Shown piece after piece: positions 43,648 to 52,411 of a DNA stretch of 64,000 nt. The stretch lies in contig JACKEB010000012.1 of assembly GCA_020633205.1 (NCBI GenBank), positions 806,001 through 870,000 on the forward strand, in the 5' to 3' direction. The position numbers were made by a program, and so were the translations under genes. Source of the stretch: Polyangiaceae bacterium. GTDB lineage: Bacteria; Myxococcota_A; Polyangia; Polyangiales; Polyangiaceae. The notes below the pieces were generated by a model. That model made no database searches, was not told where the DNA came from, and saw nothing but the letters and a program-made list of their open reading frames with translations. Each line of letters starts with the position of its first letter. Within the stretch, counting starts at the first letter, position 1.

Positions 43648-45426
43648 TCAGTTGTTCTCCGCGCCTTGCATGATCCAGGTCGCGATCGCCAGCTTCTCCT
43701 CGTCAAGCAGCGGGACACCGCCGGTGTCACGCGGCATCTGCTGTCCTTCGATGTCACCCATCGGATCGATCTTCCGGTAGAGGTAGCTGTCGCGAGGATT
43801 GGTCGAGGAGCTGTCGACGCGCATGATGGTGAGGCCGCCGGGCTTCTCCACGGCGGGAACGTCGACCAAATTGAAGTAAGCAAAGTCCGGCGCCAGAGTC
43901 ATACCCTGCTGGGGATTCACCAGCCCGTGGCACGCATCTTTGTTGCACTGCTTGTCGAAGATCGCGTTCTCGATGTCTTGAGCGAAGCTCACCTTGGTGG
44001 TGCGCGTTTCTTCGGTGGTGTTGGTGCTCTCGTTGCCTGCTTCGTCTCGGGCCCGAACCACCCAGAAGTAGTCGGTCGAGGAACTCAGGCCGGTCAGTGT
44101 GATGCCGAGCGAGCCGGGGCTCGACTGCGCGACCGGCGGATTGTCCAGCGCGGTGCCAGCGATGGTGCCTTGATACACGACGTAGACGATCCCACCAGCT
44201 GCAGTCTGATCATCGGTAGCTGGGTCCCAGGCGAGCTCAGCCGTGGTCGAGCCCTCGACGACTCCGGTGATACCTCCGAAGTCAGGCGGCGTACCGTCGG
44301 TGAGCGTCGTCGTCGTTCGGAAAGAGAGGTTCGTGTCCTCATTCCCCGCGGAATCGGCGGCACGGCAGACGAAGTAGTAGGTCGTGTCGTTGGAGAGGCC
44401 TGTTACCTCACCTTGGGTTCCGCCGACGAACGTTCCCTGAGGGGAACCAAAGGGGGTCTCCGCGTCCGGTGGCTCCGTGAATGCGTAGACGTTGTACGTC
44501 ATCGTATCCACGGTCTCGACGTCGTCCTTGGCCGGATCCCAGCTGAGTGTGGCTCGGGTAGCACCTGGGGCCCCGATACCGGTGCAACCGCCGAACACGG
44601 GTGCGGTGGTGTCTTTGCCGGTGCTGCCTTCCTTCTCCTCTACGTTGCTTTCCGAGTTGCCTGCAGCGTCGGAGGCGCGGACGTTGAAGTAGAAGTTGGA
44701 TTCAGCCATTGGCAAGCCGGTGACGACCACGCTGCTCGCTCCGGGGACGCTCACCGCACCGACCTTGCCAGTCGGAGCCGCTCCGGACGAGGTCGACCAG
44801 CGGACGGTATATGTAATGCCTTCAGCGGGTGTCTTGTCGTCGGTAGCTGCGTCCCACGACACCTTCACCGAGGTTGCACCAGCAGGCTCCGTTCCAGTGA
44901 TCCCGGAGAAGGTCGGCGGCGTGTCGTCCGCATCCGGCGCGCCGGACTGTTCAGCGGTGTTCTCGTCCATCGCCCCGGCCTCGTCCTGGGCGCGAACGAC
45001 GAAGAAGTACTCCGTGCCCTTCGTCAGCCCGCCAACGAGCACGCTCTGTGCGCCGGGCGGACTGGTCACGGTGGGAGCACCGTAGTTCTGCGTCCCTGAG
45101 CTGGTCGCGACGTAGATGTTGTAGACCAGGGAGTCGCTTGCGGTGACGTCGTCCGTCGCTGCGTTCCAGGTCACTTGGACCGCTGTGTCGCCCGCTGGTG
45201 CAACGCTGCGCACGCCATCGAAGGTCGGCGGTGCGTTCTCGATGTTGCTACCCGTGCCACCCGTGCCGTCAGCGTTCGGAACGCACTGGGATCCATTCTT
45301 GTGAGTCCCTGTTCCGCAGGTGATGTCTTCTCCACCACAGCTGGGCAGGAAGCCGGCGGTGAGCCCCGCGCCGGTCAACAGGACCAGCGTCAACGAAGAG
45401 CGATTTGCGAGTTTGAAAGTCCCCAT
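43648..45426 (-). CDS. FnIII-repeat lipoprotein with degenerate cytochrome-like C-terminus
   Basis: A 592-residue exported protein from ATG 45426 (lipobox LPSC). Four fibronectin type III modules of ~95-100 residues follow, each opening with PPTF-G and a WxAATDD-type strand. The last ~110 residues resemble a PSCyt1-like cytochrome module: CNKDACH at ~494 in the haem position and LYRKIDPMGD...MPRDTGGVPLLDEEKLAIATWIMQGA at the end. The haem motif is CX4CH instead of CXXCH, so haem attachment is doubtful. It lies just downstream of the related gene at 45494 (67 bp) and is probably co-transcribed. Confidence 0.85.
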   Translation of the reverse strand: MGTFKLANRSSLTLVLLTGAGLTAGFLPSCGGEDITCGTGTHKNGSQCVPNADGTGGTGSNIENAPPTFDGVRSVAPAGDTAVQVTWNAATDDVTASDSLVYNIYVATSSGTQNYGAPTVTSPPGAQSVLVGGLTKGTEYFFVVRAQDEAGAMDENTAEQSGAPDADDTPPTFSGITGTEPAGATSVKVSWDAATDDKTPAEGITYTVRWSTSSGAAPTGKVGAVSVPGASSVVVTGLPMAESNFYFNVRASDAAGNSESNVEEKEGSTGKDTTAPVFGGCTGIGAPGATRATLSWDPAKDDVETVDTMTYNVYAFTEPPDAETPFGSPQGTFVGGTQGEVTGLSNDTTYYFVCRAADSAGNEDTNLSFRTTTTLTDGTPPDFGGITGVVEGSTTAELAWDPATDDQTAAGGIVYVVYQGTIAGTALDNPPVAQSSPGSLGITLTGLSSSTDYFWVVRARDEAGNESTNTTEETRTTKVSFAQDIENAIFDKQCNKDACHGLVNPQQGMTLAPDFAYFNLVDVPAVEKPGGLTIMRVDSSSTNPRDSYLYRKIDPMGDIEGQQMPRDTGGVPLLDEEKLAIATWIMQGAENN

Positions 45427-45493
45427 AATCTTCAACCTTTGCCGATAAGCCGAGGCTCGGTGGCATGGTGCGCCTCGAGAAGAAAAAAAGCCC

Positions 45494-47518
45494 TCAGTTG
45501 GCGAACGCGCCCTGTTCAATCCATTCACGAAGCAGCCCGTCCTCCGCGCCGCTCAGCGGCGAAGACGTCAGGCCGTTTCCGTCACGTGGTTCCTGCAAAC
45601 CCGAATAACTGTTGGGCTTGCTTGCCGAGAACGGCGAGGTGGTCAGCCCGTCCGGGTTGATGCGGCGGTAGATCAGGCTGTTTTCAGGCTGACCCGGGAG
45701 AATGAGCGGAAGGCCGCTCGTGCTGCTCACGTCTGGGTCAACGAAGCCGCCGGGCACGTTGACCGTGGTCGAGTGCTGGAAGCTGTGACAGCCGTTGCAC
45801 TGGTCACGCCACAACGGAAGGATGTCGAAGCGGTAGGAAACCGCCGTGGTCACCGCCATCGAGTGGTTGCCCGTCTCGAAGTTGCCGGACATGTCTTCCG
45901 CACGGACGTAGACGTTGTACAGCGTGCGTGACGACAAATTCGATAGCCGCGCGGTGGTGGCGCCCAACGCCGTGGTAAAGCGGATGTGGCTGTTGAAAGC
46001 CGCACCTTCGCAGTCCTTCGCGTCGGGTTCCGCGCATACGTGGTAACGGATTTCGGCGGCGCTGTGGGTGTCGTCGGTCGCGTCCACCCAGGAGACATCC
46101 AACGCTGCGAGCCCCGCGTTGACGCTCAACGATGGCCCCGAGCTCCAGGTGGGTGCCGTGGTGTCCCCCGAGGCAGCGAGTGTCGTGCCGCTAAGCTCCT
46201 TGCTGCTGACGCTGACGTTTCCTGCCTCATCCATCGCTCGAACGACGACGAAGCGCGTCGCATTCGCTGGCAAGCCGGTGACCACCGTGGAGGTGATGCC
46301 TGGAGTGGTTACCAGCGTCGGGTTGTTGAAGTCGTGGACACCAGCGGTATCCGCAACGAAGACCTGATAGCGGATCTTGTAGTCCGGGGTCGACGTGTCA
46401 GTGGCCGCCGTCCAGCTCACGAGCAGCGTAGACGGGCTCGAACCGGCGACAGAGTCCACGCCGTTGAACGATGGCGCGGTGGTATCCGAGTCACCGCCTG
46501 TCGTGGCGTTGACCTGGATGGTGTTGTTGTCGCGATTCCCTGCCGCGTCCCGAGCGCGCACCACGTAGTAGTACTTGGTGTTTGGCATCAGGCTCGGCAC
46601 GACGAACGAGATCGCGCCAGGCGGAGAGGTGTAGCTCGGGCTCCCGAAGTTCTGCTGTCGATCTTCGGTGGCTTCGTAGATGTCGTAGACGATGTTGGCA
46701 GGTTCCGTCACGTTGTCCGTGGCCGGGAACCAGTAGAGCTTGATGGTTTGACCCGTTGCGATCGCCTGCTTGGCTCCTGAAAAGCTTGGAGCGACGCCCT
46801 CTGGCGTGCGGGCATAGCGCGTTAGGGTGTTCTCGTCTTCGTTCCCCGCGGTATCGACTGACCGTACGATCACGGCGTAGTCGGTCAGCGGACTCAAACC
46901 GGTCAACGTGACCGAAGACTCCCCTGCGGCCGAGGTCACGACGGGCGTGGTCAGGTCAACGTCGATCCCGCCTGGACCGAGGTACACATTGTAGATGAGC
47001 GCGCTCTGGTCGGTGCCCTTGTCGAAGCCGGCCTTCCACTCGACGCGCAAGGTGCTGGAGGTCTCAGCCTCGACCAAGCTCACCCCGGCGAACTTCGGCG
47101 GGGATCCGTCAGGAGTCGCATCGCCGACCTCTGTGGTGTTCTGATCTTCGTTGCCCGCCTCATCAACCGCACGCACGACGAATCGATACTGATGCGACGG
47201 CGAGAGCCCAGTGATGGCGGCGGTGGAAGCGCCTGATGGCGTTGCAAGCCATGGCGTGGTGAAGTCGAACTCCTCACCCGTCGCTGCCCCGTAGACGCGG
47301 AACACGATGCGGCTAGTGTCAGAAACGTTGTCAGTGGCCGCGGACCACGAAAGATCGATCCGCGATTCACTCACAACCGACGCGCCGCTGGCGCCGTCGA
47401 ATGTTGGGGGTGTGGTGTCCGCGTTTGGATCACCGCCGCCTCCTGTATCACTACCGCCACCACAACCCACCGCGAAGTAGGCCGCGGCGCAAAGGCCAAG
47501 CCAAAGTCGATGCCTCAT
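45494..47518 (-). CDS. FnIII-repeat lipoprotein with PSCyt1-like cytochrome C-terminus
   Basis: A 674-residue protein from ATG 47518, with GGAGG seven bases upstream. The lipoprotein signal ends near AVGC. Five FnIII modules fill ~30-540. The C-terminus has a normal haem motif CNGCH (Cys574) and the PSCyt1-type pattern ILPGQPENSLIYRRI ... LSGAEDGLLREWIEQGAF. FnIII modules probably act as a spacer or in binding, with the cytochrome module as a redox end. Paralogous to the gene at 43648. Confidence 0.88.
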   Translation of the reverse strand: MRHRLWLGLCAAAYFAVGCGGGSDTGGGGDPNADTTPPTFDGASGASVVSESRIDLSWSAATDNVSDTSRIVFRVYGAATGEEFDFTTPWLATPSGASTAAITGLSPSHQYRFVVRAVDEAGNEDQNTTEVGDATPDGSPPKFAGVSLVEAETSSTLRVEWKAGFDKGTDQSALIYNVYLGPGGIDVDLTTPVVTSAAGESSVTLTGLSPLTDYAVIVRSVDTAGNEDENTLTRYARTPEGVAPSFSGAKQAIATGQTIKLYWFPATDNVTEPANIVYDIYEATEDRQQNFGSPSYTSPPGAISFVVPSLMPNTKYYYVVRARDAAGNRDNNTIQVNATTGGDSDTTAPSFNGVDSVAGSSPSTLLVSWTAATDTSTPDYKIRYQVFVADTAGVHDFNNPTLVTTPGITSTVVTGLPANATRFVVVRAMDEAGNVSVSSKELSGTTLAASGDTTAPTWSSGPSLSVNAGLAALDVSWVDATDDTHSAAEIRYHVCAEPDAKDCEGAAFNSHIRFTTALGATTARLSNLSSRTLYNVYVRAEDMSGNFETGNHSMAVTTAVSYRFDILPLWRDQCNGCHSFQHSTTVNVPGGFVDPDVSSTSGLPLILPGQPENSLIYRRINPDGLTTSPFSASKPNSYSGLQEPRDGNGLTSSPLSGAEDGLLREWIEQGAFAN

Positions 47519-47935
47519 CCCATCCTCCAAGGGAGCCCGCAAACTCCAACCGCTTGAGCGTAGCAAGCTGCGAGTGCTCGTAAACCCCTGTTCAGCAACT
47601 CCGATGTTGGTTCTGGGGATTCAAGTGAGGCGAGCCTGCTGATTCCGCAGTGCAAGTCGCGGTGCTTCCTCAGGCTGCGGTGCTTCCTGAAGCTGCGGTG
47701 CTTCCTGAAGCTGCGGTGCTTCCTGAAGCTGCGGTGCTTCCTGAAGCTGCCGTGCTTCCTCGGCCCGTAGCGCTTGAGGAAGCACTCTCCAAGTGACGGC
47801 ATCGGCTGTGCGCCGCGCCTCCCCCAAAAACCCTGCAAGTATCTCGCCTCGTCATTCCATTGGGTCCGCACCTGGAAAGGCTACGGACCCTCTAGAGTTC
47901 TGCCCGGAAACTCTGGTTAATTCCGCGGCGGCAGT
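47519..47935. other. Intergenic region carrying an 18-bp tandem repeat
   Basis: About 417 bp between the stop of the peroxidase-like gene and the start of the FnIII gene, both on the minus strand. The repeat array at 47659-47766 takes up a quarter of it. The promoter of the FnIII genes must lie in this gap if it is not read through from upstream; no consensus recognised. Confidence 0.5.
47659..47766. repeat. Six-copy 18-bp tandem repeat upstream of the FnIII gene
   Basis: Unit gcggtgcttcctgaagct; copies 2-5 are exact and the outer two diverge. Just beyond it, cttgaggaagcac (47774-47786) is the inverse of part of the unit, so the array could pair with it as a hairpin. Confidence 0.88.
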
Positions 47936-49450
47936 TTACGGCTCGCTGCCCAGCTTGGGGCGATCGAAGGGCGCCTGCTCGTTCTTTACCCGCGGATCCG
48001 TTAGGGCGTTGCGCATGAAATCGATGATGTCAGCGATTTCCGCGGTGTTGATCGGGAGCGGATCGGTCGGGCCACCCACACCACCGACGACGGGATCGAT
48101 GTTCGGCGAGTTGGGGAACGGGATGTTCTTGTAGGCAGCCATCACCGCCTCGAGATTGGCTCCCACGCCCGCGCCGGTGTGCAGCAAGCCACCGGCCTCT
48201 CTCAAGCCGACGTTGCGCAGCCCGGGCGTCTTCACCTTGAAGCGATCCGTCGCGTCCATGGTGACCTTCTCGCGTCCGTTGTCGAAGTTCGGGTCCTCGT
48301 CGAAGAAGCCGAGGTTGTGGAACTCGACGTCGTCGCCAGGAATGAGCACGTCGGAGAAGAGCGGCGGCGAGTGACAGAGGTTACAGCGCGCCGTGGTCAT
48401 GAAGAGGTTGAAGCCGTTGATTTGCGCCTCGGTCATGGCGCTGGCTTCCCCAGCGTTCCAGCGATCCCAAGGTGTTTGATTCGAGGTCAGGCGCCGCTCG
48501 TGAGTGGCGATGGCGAAGGCGATCCGCTTGGTGTTGATCTCCTCCGTGCCGTACACCGCCTCGAACATCTTCGGATAGGTCGGGTACTTGGCGATAAACG
48601 CCTTCATATCCGCGGGGATATCGTGAGCCAGCGCAAGCGGCTGAGCTGTGGTGAGCTTGGCGTGAATCGAAGGCCAGGTGCGATTTTCGCAGGCCATCTC
48701 AGCGTCGGCGAGCGGCGGCCCAACGGACTGGCTCTCGAGCGACCCGCCAGCTGCGATCGCTACCTGATTCGTATCGGGATCGATGAACTGGGAGCGCGCG
48801 CGACCGTCCCAGAAGTTGTCCTTGTTGAACATCGCATCCAGGTACGTCGGCGGCTTACGCCCTGTGACCTGACGATTCGCGCCGAAGATCGGGTCGTTCT
48901 TGTAGGTTACGTTTCCACCTGATTCGGTGCAGCGCTTGATGCCCTGAGCGCCCCGACGGTCGTCTGCCGTCCCCAGCGTGCCATCCGGGCCTGGATGAAT
49001 CGCCGTGCTCTGAGAAGCGCGGGGATCCGAGCCACCTGCGGAAGCGCGGTGGCAGGTACCGCACGCCATGGTGTTGTCGCTGCTCATCTGCTCTTCCCAG
49101 AACAGCACCTTGCCGAGCATCTCCTTGTCTTCGGTTGGCTGGTTTTCCGGGGGGTAAGGCACCGGTGGATACGCCATGTAGGCGCTGCCGCCCGTGCCGC
49201 CCGTGCCGCCGGTGCTGCCGCCTGTGCCTGCGGTGCCGCCCGTGGCTGCGGTACCGCTACTCCCCGCGGTACCGCCGGTGCCAGCGGTCACGCTACCGCC
49301 GCTACCGCCGCTACCGGCCTCGCCCGCCGAGCCGGCGGTCCCGCCCGTTCCACCGGTGGTGTTTCCGGTGTTTGGGTCCGTGCCATCGCTGCAGGCGACC
49401 GCAACTGCGGACACCAGCGAGACGAAGAGAAGTGCGTTTGTTCGCAGCAT
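47936..49450 (-). CDS. MauG/cytochrome c peroxidase-like di-haem lipoprotein
   Basis: A 504-residue exported protein: signal with a Cys near residue 20 (VAVAC), a Gly/Thr/Ser-rich linker of ~70 residues, then a di-haem peroxidase domain. Haem motifs are CGTCH (Cys130) and CNLCH (Cys356). Family hallmarks include LGKVLFWEEQMSSDNTMACGTCH, DAMFNKDNFWDGRA, FNLFMTTARCNLCH and KTPGLRNVGLREAGGLLHTGAG. Members reduce hydrogen peroxide or modify proteins oxidatively. The lipid anchor and Gly-rich spacer suggest a position on the membrane surface. Confidence 0.93.
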   Translation of the reverse strand: MLRTNALLFVSLVSAVAVACSDGTDPNTGNTTGGTGGTAGSAGEAGSGGSGGSVTAGTGGTAGSSGTAATGGTAGTGGSTGGTGGTGGSAYMAYPPVPYPPENQPTEDKEMLGKVLFWEEQMSSDNTMACGTCHRASAGGSDPRASQSTAIHPGPDGTLGTADDRRGAQGIKRCTESGGNVTYKNDPIFGANRQVTGRKPPTYLDAMFNKDNFWDGRARSQFIDPDTNQVAIAAGGSLESQSVGPPLADAEMACENRTWPSIHAKLTTAQPLALAHDIPADMKAFIAKYPTYPKMFEAVYGTEEINTKRIAFAIATHERRLTSNQTPWDRWNAGEASAMTEAQINGFNLFMTTARCNLCHSPPLFSDVLIPGDDVEFHNLGFFDEDPNFDNGREKVTMDATDRFKVKTPGLRNVGLREAGGLLHTGAGVGANLEAVMAAYKNIPFPNSPNIDPVVGGVGGPTDPLPINTAEIADIIDFMRNALTDPRVKNEQAPFDRPKLGSEP

Positions 49451-49675
49451 GCGTTTAAAGCTCCCGAAGTTGCCTCACGACCAAGCCGTCGCTCGAAGGG
49501 GTTAGCGCCGAATGCTAGCGCAGGTGTGGGGGCCACACCAACTCGCTTGAACCCAGTGGTGTTGATTGCCGAGCGGCAGGAATCGACCACTTGCTCGGCA
49601 TTTCGTCCGTGGGATTTGCTTGGGGAAACGTGAGCGCGGGGCGCGTATCCGCGGCCTTCTAGTGTCGTGTCTCCA

Positions 49676-49705
49676 TAGTTCGCTGCAAAGTAGTTCGCTG
49701 CAAAA
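49676..49705. repeat. Two copies of a 15-bp unit next to the modC stop
   Basis: tagttcgctgcaaag and tagttcgctgcaaaa in tandem, ending directly before the modC stop codon (minus strand). No hairpin terminator is visible here. Confidence 0.7.
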
Positions 49706-50866
49706 CTAGCCCTGGGCGGGCGATACGACACAGGCAGAGCTCTTGATCACCACATAAACTGCGAGCCCCGCTTCGAGCCCGAGCTCGCGGATGGCGCTAT
49801 GGCTGAGTTCGACGAGCAGGCCAGCGGCGGTGCGAACATCTAGTTCTGCTGGTGGTGCTTGGTCCACCTGATGCAGCAGCGCGACCTCGATCACTCCGCC
49901 TGCGTCGACCTGTCGCACCTGACCGAGGAGTACGTTTCGCGCCGAGATGCGTTCGGGTTGGGAGCGGGCGAGGATCACGTCCCGCGCGGCGACGCTCACC
50001 AACGCGTGCTTGTGAGCATCTTGGTTGAGCGATTCGCGTAGCGCCCTGCAAAACAGCTGCGTTCCACTCTCGAGGCGAACCACGCAGCGATCGTCCGAGG
50101 ACTGGACGATTTCGCACGGAAGCGTGGACTCCAGCTCGTCGGTGCCACGCAGCAGGGCGAGCGTGCTGCCTGCTTCACCCCCCTCCAGACGACCCTTGCC
50201 CATCAAGACGTCTTCTGGACGACCGCGCGCCACGACGCGCCCCGTGTCGAACGCCAACACCTCGTCACACAGCGCCAGGACCTCCCCGGGGCTGTGACTC
50301 ACGAGCAGCATTGGGACGGCGAATTCCTCGCGCACTTGGCGCAGGAACGGCAGCAAGCGGCGCTTGAGCGCGATGTCCAAGGCTCCGAGCGGCTCATCCA
50401 GCAGCAACAGGTCCGGTGCCGAGCAGAGCGCCCGGCCCAGGGCTACGCGCTGCCGCTCGCCACCGGACAAGGTGCTTGGGCGCCGGGACCACAACGGTTC
50501 GAGCTGGAGCACTCGACTGACTTGCTCGAGCCGTGCGGTCACCTGCTCTGATGACTGGCGTTGCGCGCCGCTCAGCAAATTCTCCCGGGTATTTAGATGC
50601 GGAAACAGCAAGCCGTCTTGCGGCACATATCCAATACGTCGCCGCTCAGGCGGAACGTTCAACCTCTGCGCCGTGTCGAGCCAAGCCGCGCCGTTGAAGG
50701 TGATGCGCCCGGTAGCGCCACGACGGAGACCCGCAATGCACTCGAGCAAGCTGGTCTTGCCGGCCCCAGATGGGCCAAAGAGCGCCGTGACTTGCGCCGT
50801 GAGCTCGACCTCGAGCTTCAGCTCGAAGCGGTCCAGAGGTAACTGCAGATCGACGGCAAGCGTCAC
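49706..50866 (-). CDS. modC: Molybdate ABC transporter ATP-binding protein
   Basis: A 386-residue ATPase that powers molybdate import. Walker A GPSGAGKTS (~34-42), signature LSGGERQRVALGRAL (~132-146), Walker B LLLLDEPLGALD and the switch His in LVSHS. The C-terminal ~120 residues form a TOBE/MOP-like domain that binds oxyanion (segment VSVAARDVILARSQPERISARN). It is the last gene of the operon; its start overlaps the modB stop by 4 bp. Confidence 0.95.
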   Translation of the reverse strand: MTLAVDLQLPLDRFELKLEVELTAQVTALFGPSGAGKTSLLECIAGLRRGATGRITFNGAAWLDTAQRLNVPPERRRIGYVPQDGLLFPHLNTRENLLSGAQRQSSEQVTARLEQVSRVLQLEPLWSRRPSTLSGGERQRVALGRALCSAPDLLLLDEPLGALDIALKRRLLPFLRQVREEFAVPMLLVSHSPGEVLALCDEVLAFDTGRVVARGRPEDVLMGKGRLEGGEAGSTLALLRGTDELESTLPCEIVQSSDDRCVVRLESGTQLFCRALRESLNQDAHKHALVSVAARDVILARSQPERISARNVLLGQVRQVDAGGVIEVALLHQVDQAPPAELDVRTAAGLLVELSHSAIRELGLEAGLAVYVVIKSSACVVSPAQG

Positions 50867-51525
50867 GTCCGCCTCCCCTGCCCCAGGTACTCGGCGATCA
50901 ACACCGCCGCGAGACCGCTCACCAGAGCGACTCCCAAGAGCACCCGCGCCTCCGCGTCTCTTCCAGCCTGATCGGCGCTGAAGATCGCCAGCGCCAGCGT
51001 CTGGGTCCGCCCGGGAATGTTGCCCGCAATCATCACCGTTGCGCCGAACTCTCCCATCCCGCGCATGAAACCCAAGATCGCGGCGGCACTCAGGCCGCGC
51101 AGGCCTAAAGGCAGTGTGACCAAGCGAAACGTGGCGAGCCTGCCGTGACCCAACGTTCGCGCCATCGCCTCGAGCCGCGGGTCAATCGCATCGAACGTTA
51201 CCTTTACCGTGCGGATCACGATCGGGAACGACATGGTGGCGGCGGCGAGGACGCCGGCCTTCCAGGTCAGAAGCAGATCTGGGTCGAACCCCAGTGTCTC
51301 CCGACCGAGGGGGCCAGCGTCGGCGAGTAACGACAGCAGGAGGTAGCCCACGGCGGTGGGGGGCAATACCATTGGCAGCACCAGGCAAGCGTTCAACCAG
51401 AGCTTCCCTGGGAATTGCTTGCGGCTGAGTAGGTAGCCGAGCGGCACCGCCAAGAGCAGCACCAGCAGGGTCGCTGTGCCGGAGATCTTGAAGGTTAACC
51501 AGAGCGCGCTGCTAGTCGACTCCAT
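50863..51525 (-). CDS. modB: Molybdate ABC transporter permease
   Basis: A 220-residue inner-membrane protein with about five TM helices. The coupling (EAA) loop GFMRGMGEFGATVMIAGNIPGRTQTL is diagnostic of ModB. The N-terminal helix (FKISGTATLLVLLLAVPLGYLL) and the PPTAVGYLLLSLL helix are typical. It starts 22 bp after modA and overlaps modC. Confidence 0.95.
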   Translation of the reverse strand: MESTSSALWLTFKISGTATLLVLLLAVPLGYLLSRKQFPGKLWLNACLVLPMVLPPTAVGYLLLSLLADAGPLGRETLGFDPDLLLTWKAGVLAAATMSFPIVIRTVKVTFDAIDPRLEAMARTLGHGRLATFRLVTLPLGLRGLSAAAILGFMRGMGEFGATVMIAGNIPGRTQTLALAIFSADQAGRDAEARVLLGVALVSGLAAVLIAEYLGQGRRT

Positions 51526-51547
51526 GGCTGCTCAGTCGAGGGAACCT

Positions 51548-52366
51548 TCAGCTGCCCTTCTTTTCGACCAAGCGAAACCCGAAGCGCTCGAACACGGCCT
51601 TGGCGTCGTTGCCGCGCAGGTAGCTGTACAGTTGGTCGACGCTCGGCTTTCCGAATGCGGGGCTACCGGCGATCTTTGCCATGGGGTAGCGGATTGGCTG
51701 ACTTTCGCTCTCCGGTACCTCGAACAAGACCTTCACCTTCTGCGAGAGCGCAGCGTCGGTCTTGTAGACGAAGCCCACCGCGCCCGAGCGCTGCTCGATT
51801 TGTACTAGCGCCGCCCGCACGTCGGGCATCGGGACGACGCGCTTCTCGAGCGTCTGCCAAACGCTCCCGTCTCCCTGCTTCAGGCTTTGCAGGTACTGCT
51901 TCGCGTAAATCCCCGCGGGAACGGCGGCGGGATCGCCGAGTACGAGCTCTTTGAAGCGGGGATCCGCAAGCTCACGGGGGTGACTCAACTGCGACGTAGA
52001 TGCGGCGTTGCCGATCAACACCAGTTGATTGCTCAGCAAATCCTGCCGGCTGTCAGGCGCTACACGTCCCGCCTTTTCAACCGCGTTCATCCAATCTTCG
52101 CTGGCTGAAACGAACACGTCCGCCTTGGGTGCGGCGATCAACTGCCGCGCGAGCGAGTTGGAGCCCGCAAAATTCAGCGCGACGGTCACCCCGGCGTGGG
52201 AGTGCTCAAAGTCTTGCTTGAGTTGCAGCATCGCGTCCCGCAGGCTCGCTGCGGCAAAAACGGTCACTTCCCCGTCCCCGCCCTGTCCGCTGGAGCCTCG
52301 ATCACAAGCGCTCAGCAGCAGAGTCGCGCCCGCCCACCGCAGCAGCTCTCGACGTTGGATCCCCAT
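51548..52366 (-). CDS. modA: Molybdate-binding lipoprotein
   Basis: A 272-residue periplasmic substrate-binding protein. ATG 52366 gives a signal QRRELLRWAGATLLLSAC with a lipobox (LSAC) and a twin-Arg-like RR; Tat export is possible but not required. The mature protein opens with VTVFAAASLRDAM, the typical ModA start, and has LNFAGSNSLARQLIAAPKADVF and PDVRAALVQIEQRSGAVGFVYKTDA. It delivers molybdate or tungstate to ModBC. It lies 45 bp downstream of mosA. Confidence 0.95.
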   Translation of the reverse strand: MGIQRRELLRWAGATLLLSACDRGSSGQGGDGEVTVFAAASLRDAMLQLKQDFEHSHAGVTVALNFAGSNSLARQLIAAPKADVFVSASEDWMNAVEKAGRVAPDSRQDLLSNQLVLIGNAASTSQLSHPRELADPRFKELVLGDPAAVPAGIYAKQYLQSLKQGDGSVWQTLEKRVVPMPDVRAALVQIEQRSGAVGFVYKTDAALSQKVKVLFEVPESESQPIRYPMAKIAGSPAFGKPSVDQLYSYLRGNDAKAVFERFGFRLVEKKGS

Positions 52367-52411
52367 CGACGCGAGAGGGTTACATCGAGGGGCCGATGCT
52401 GGCAACTGATG

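Noticed and set aside
43540..45099. A 519-codon plus-strand frame over the FnIII gene
   Set aside because: Antisense shadow; the minus strand has repeated FnIII modules and a signal peptide.
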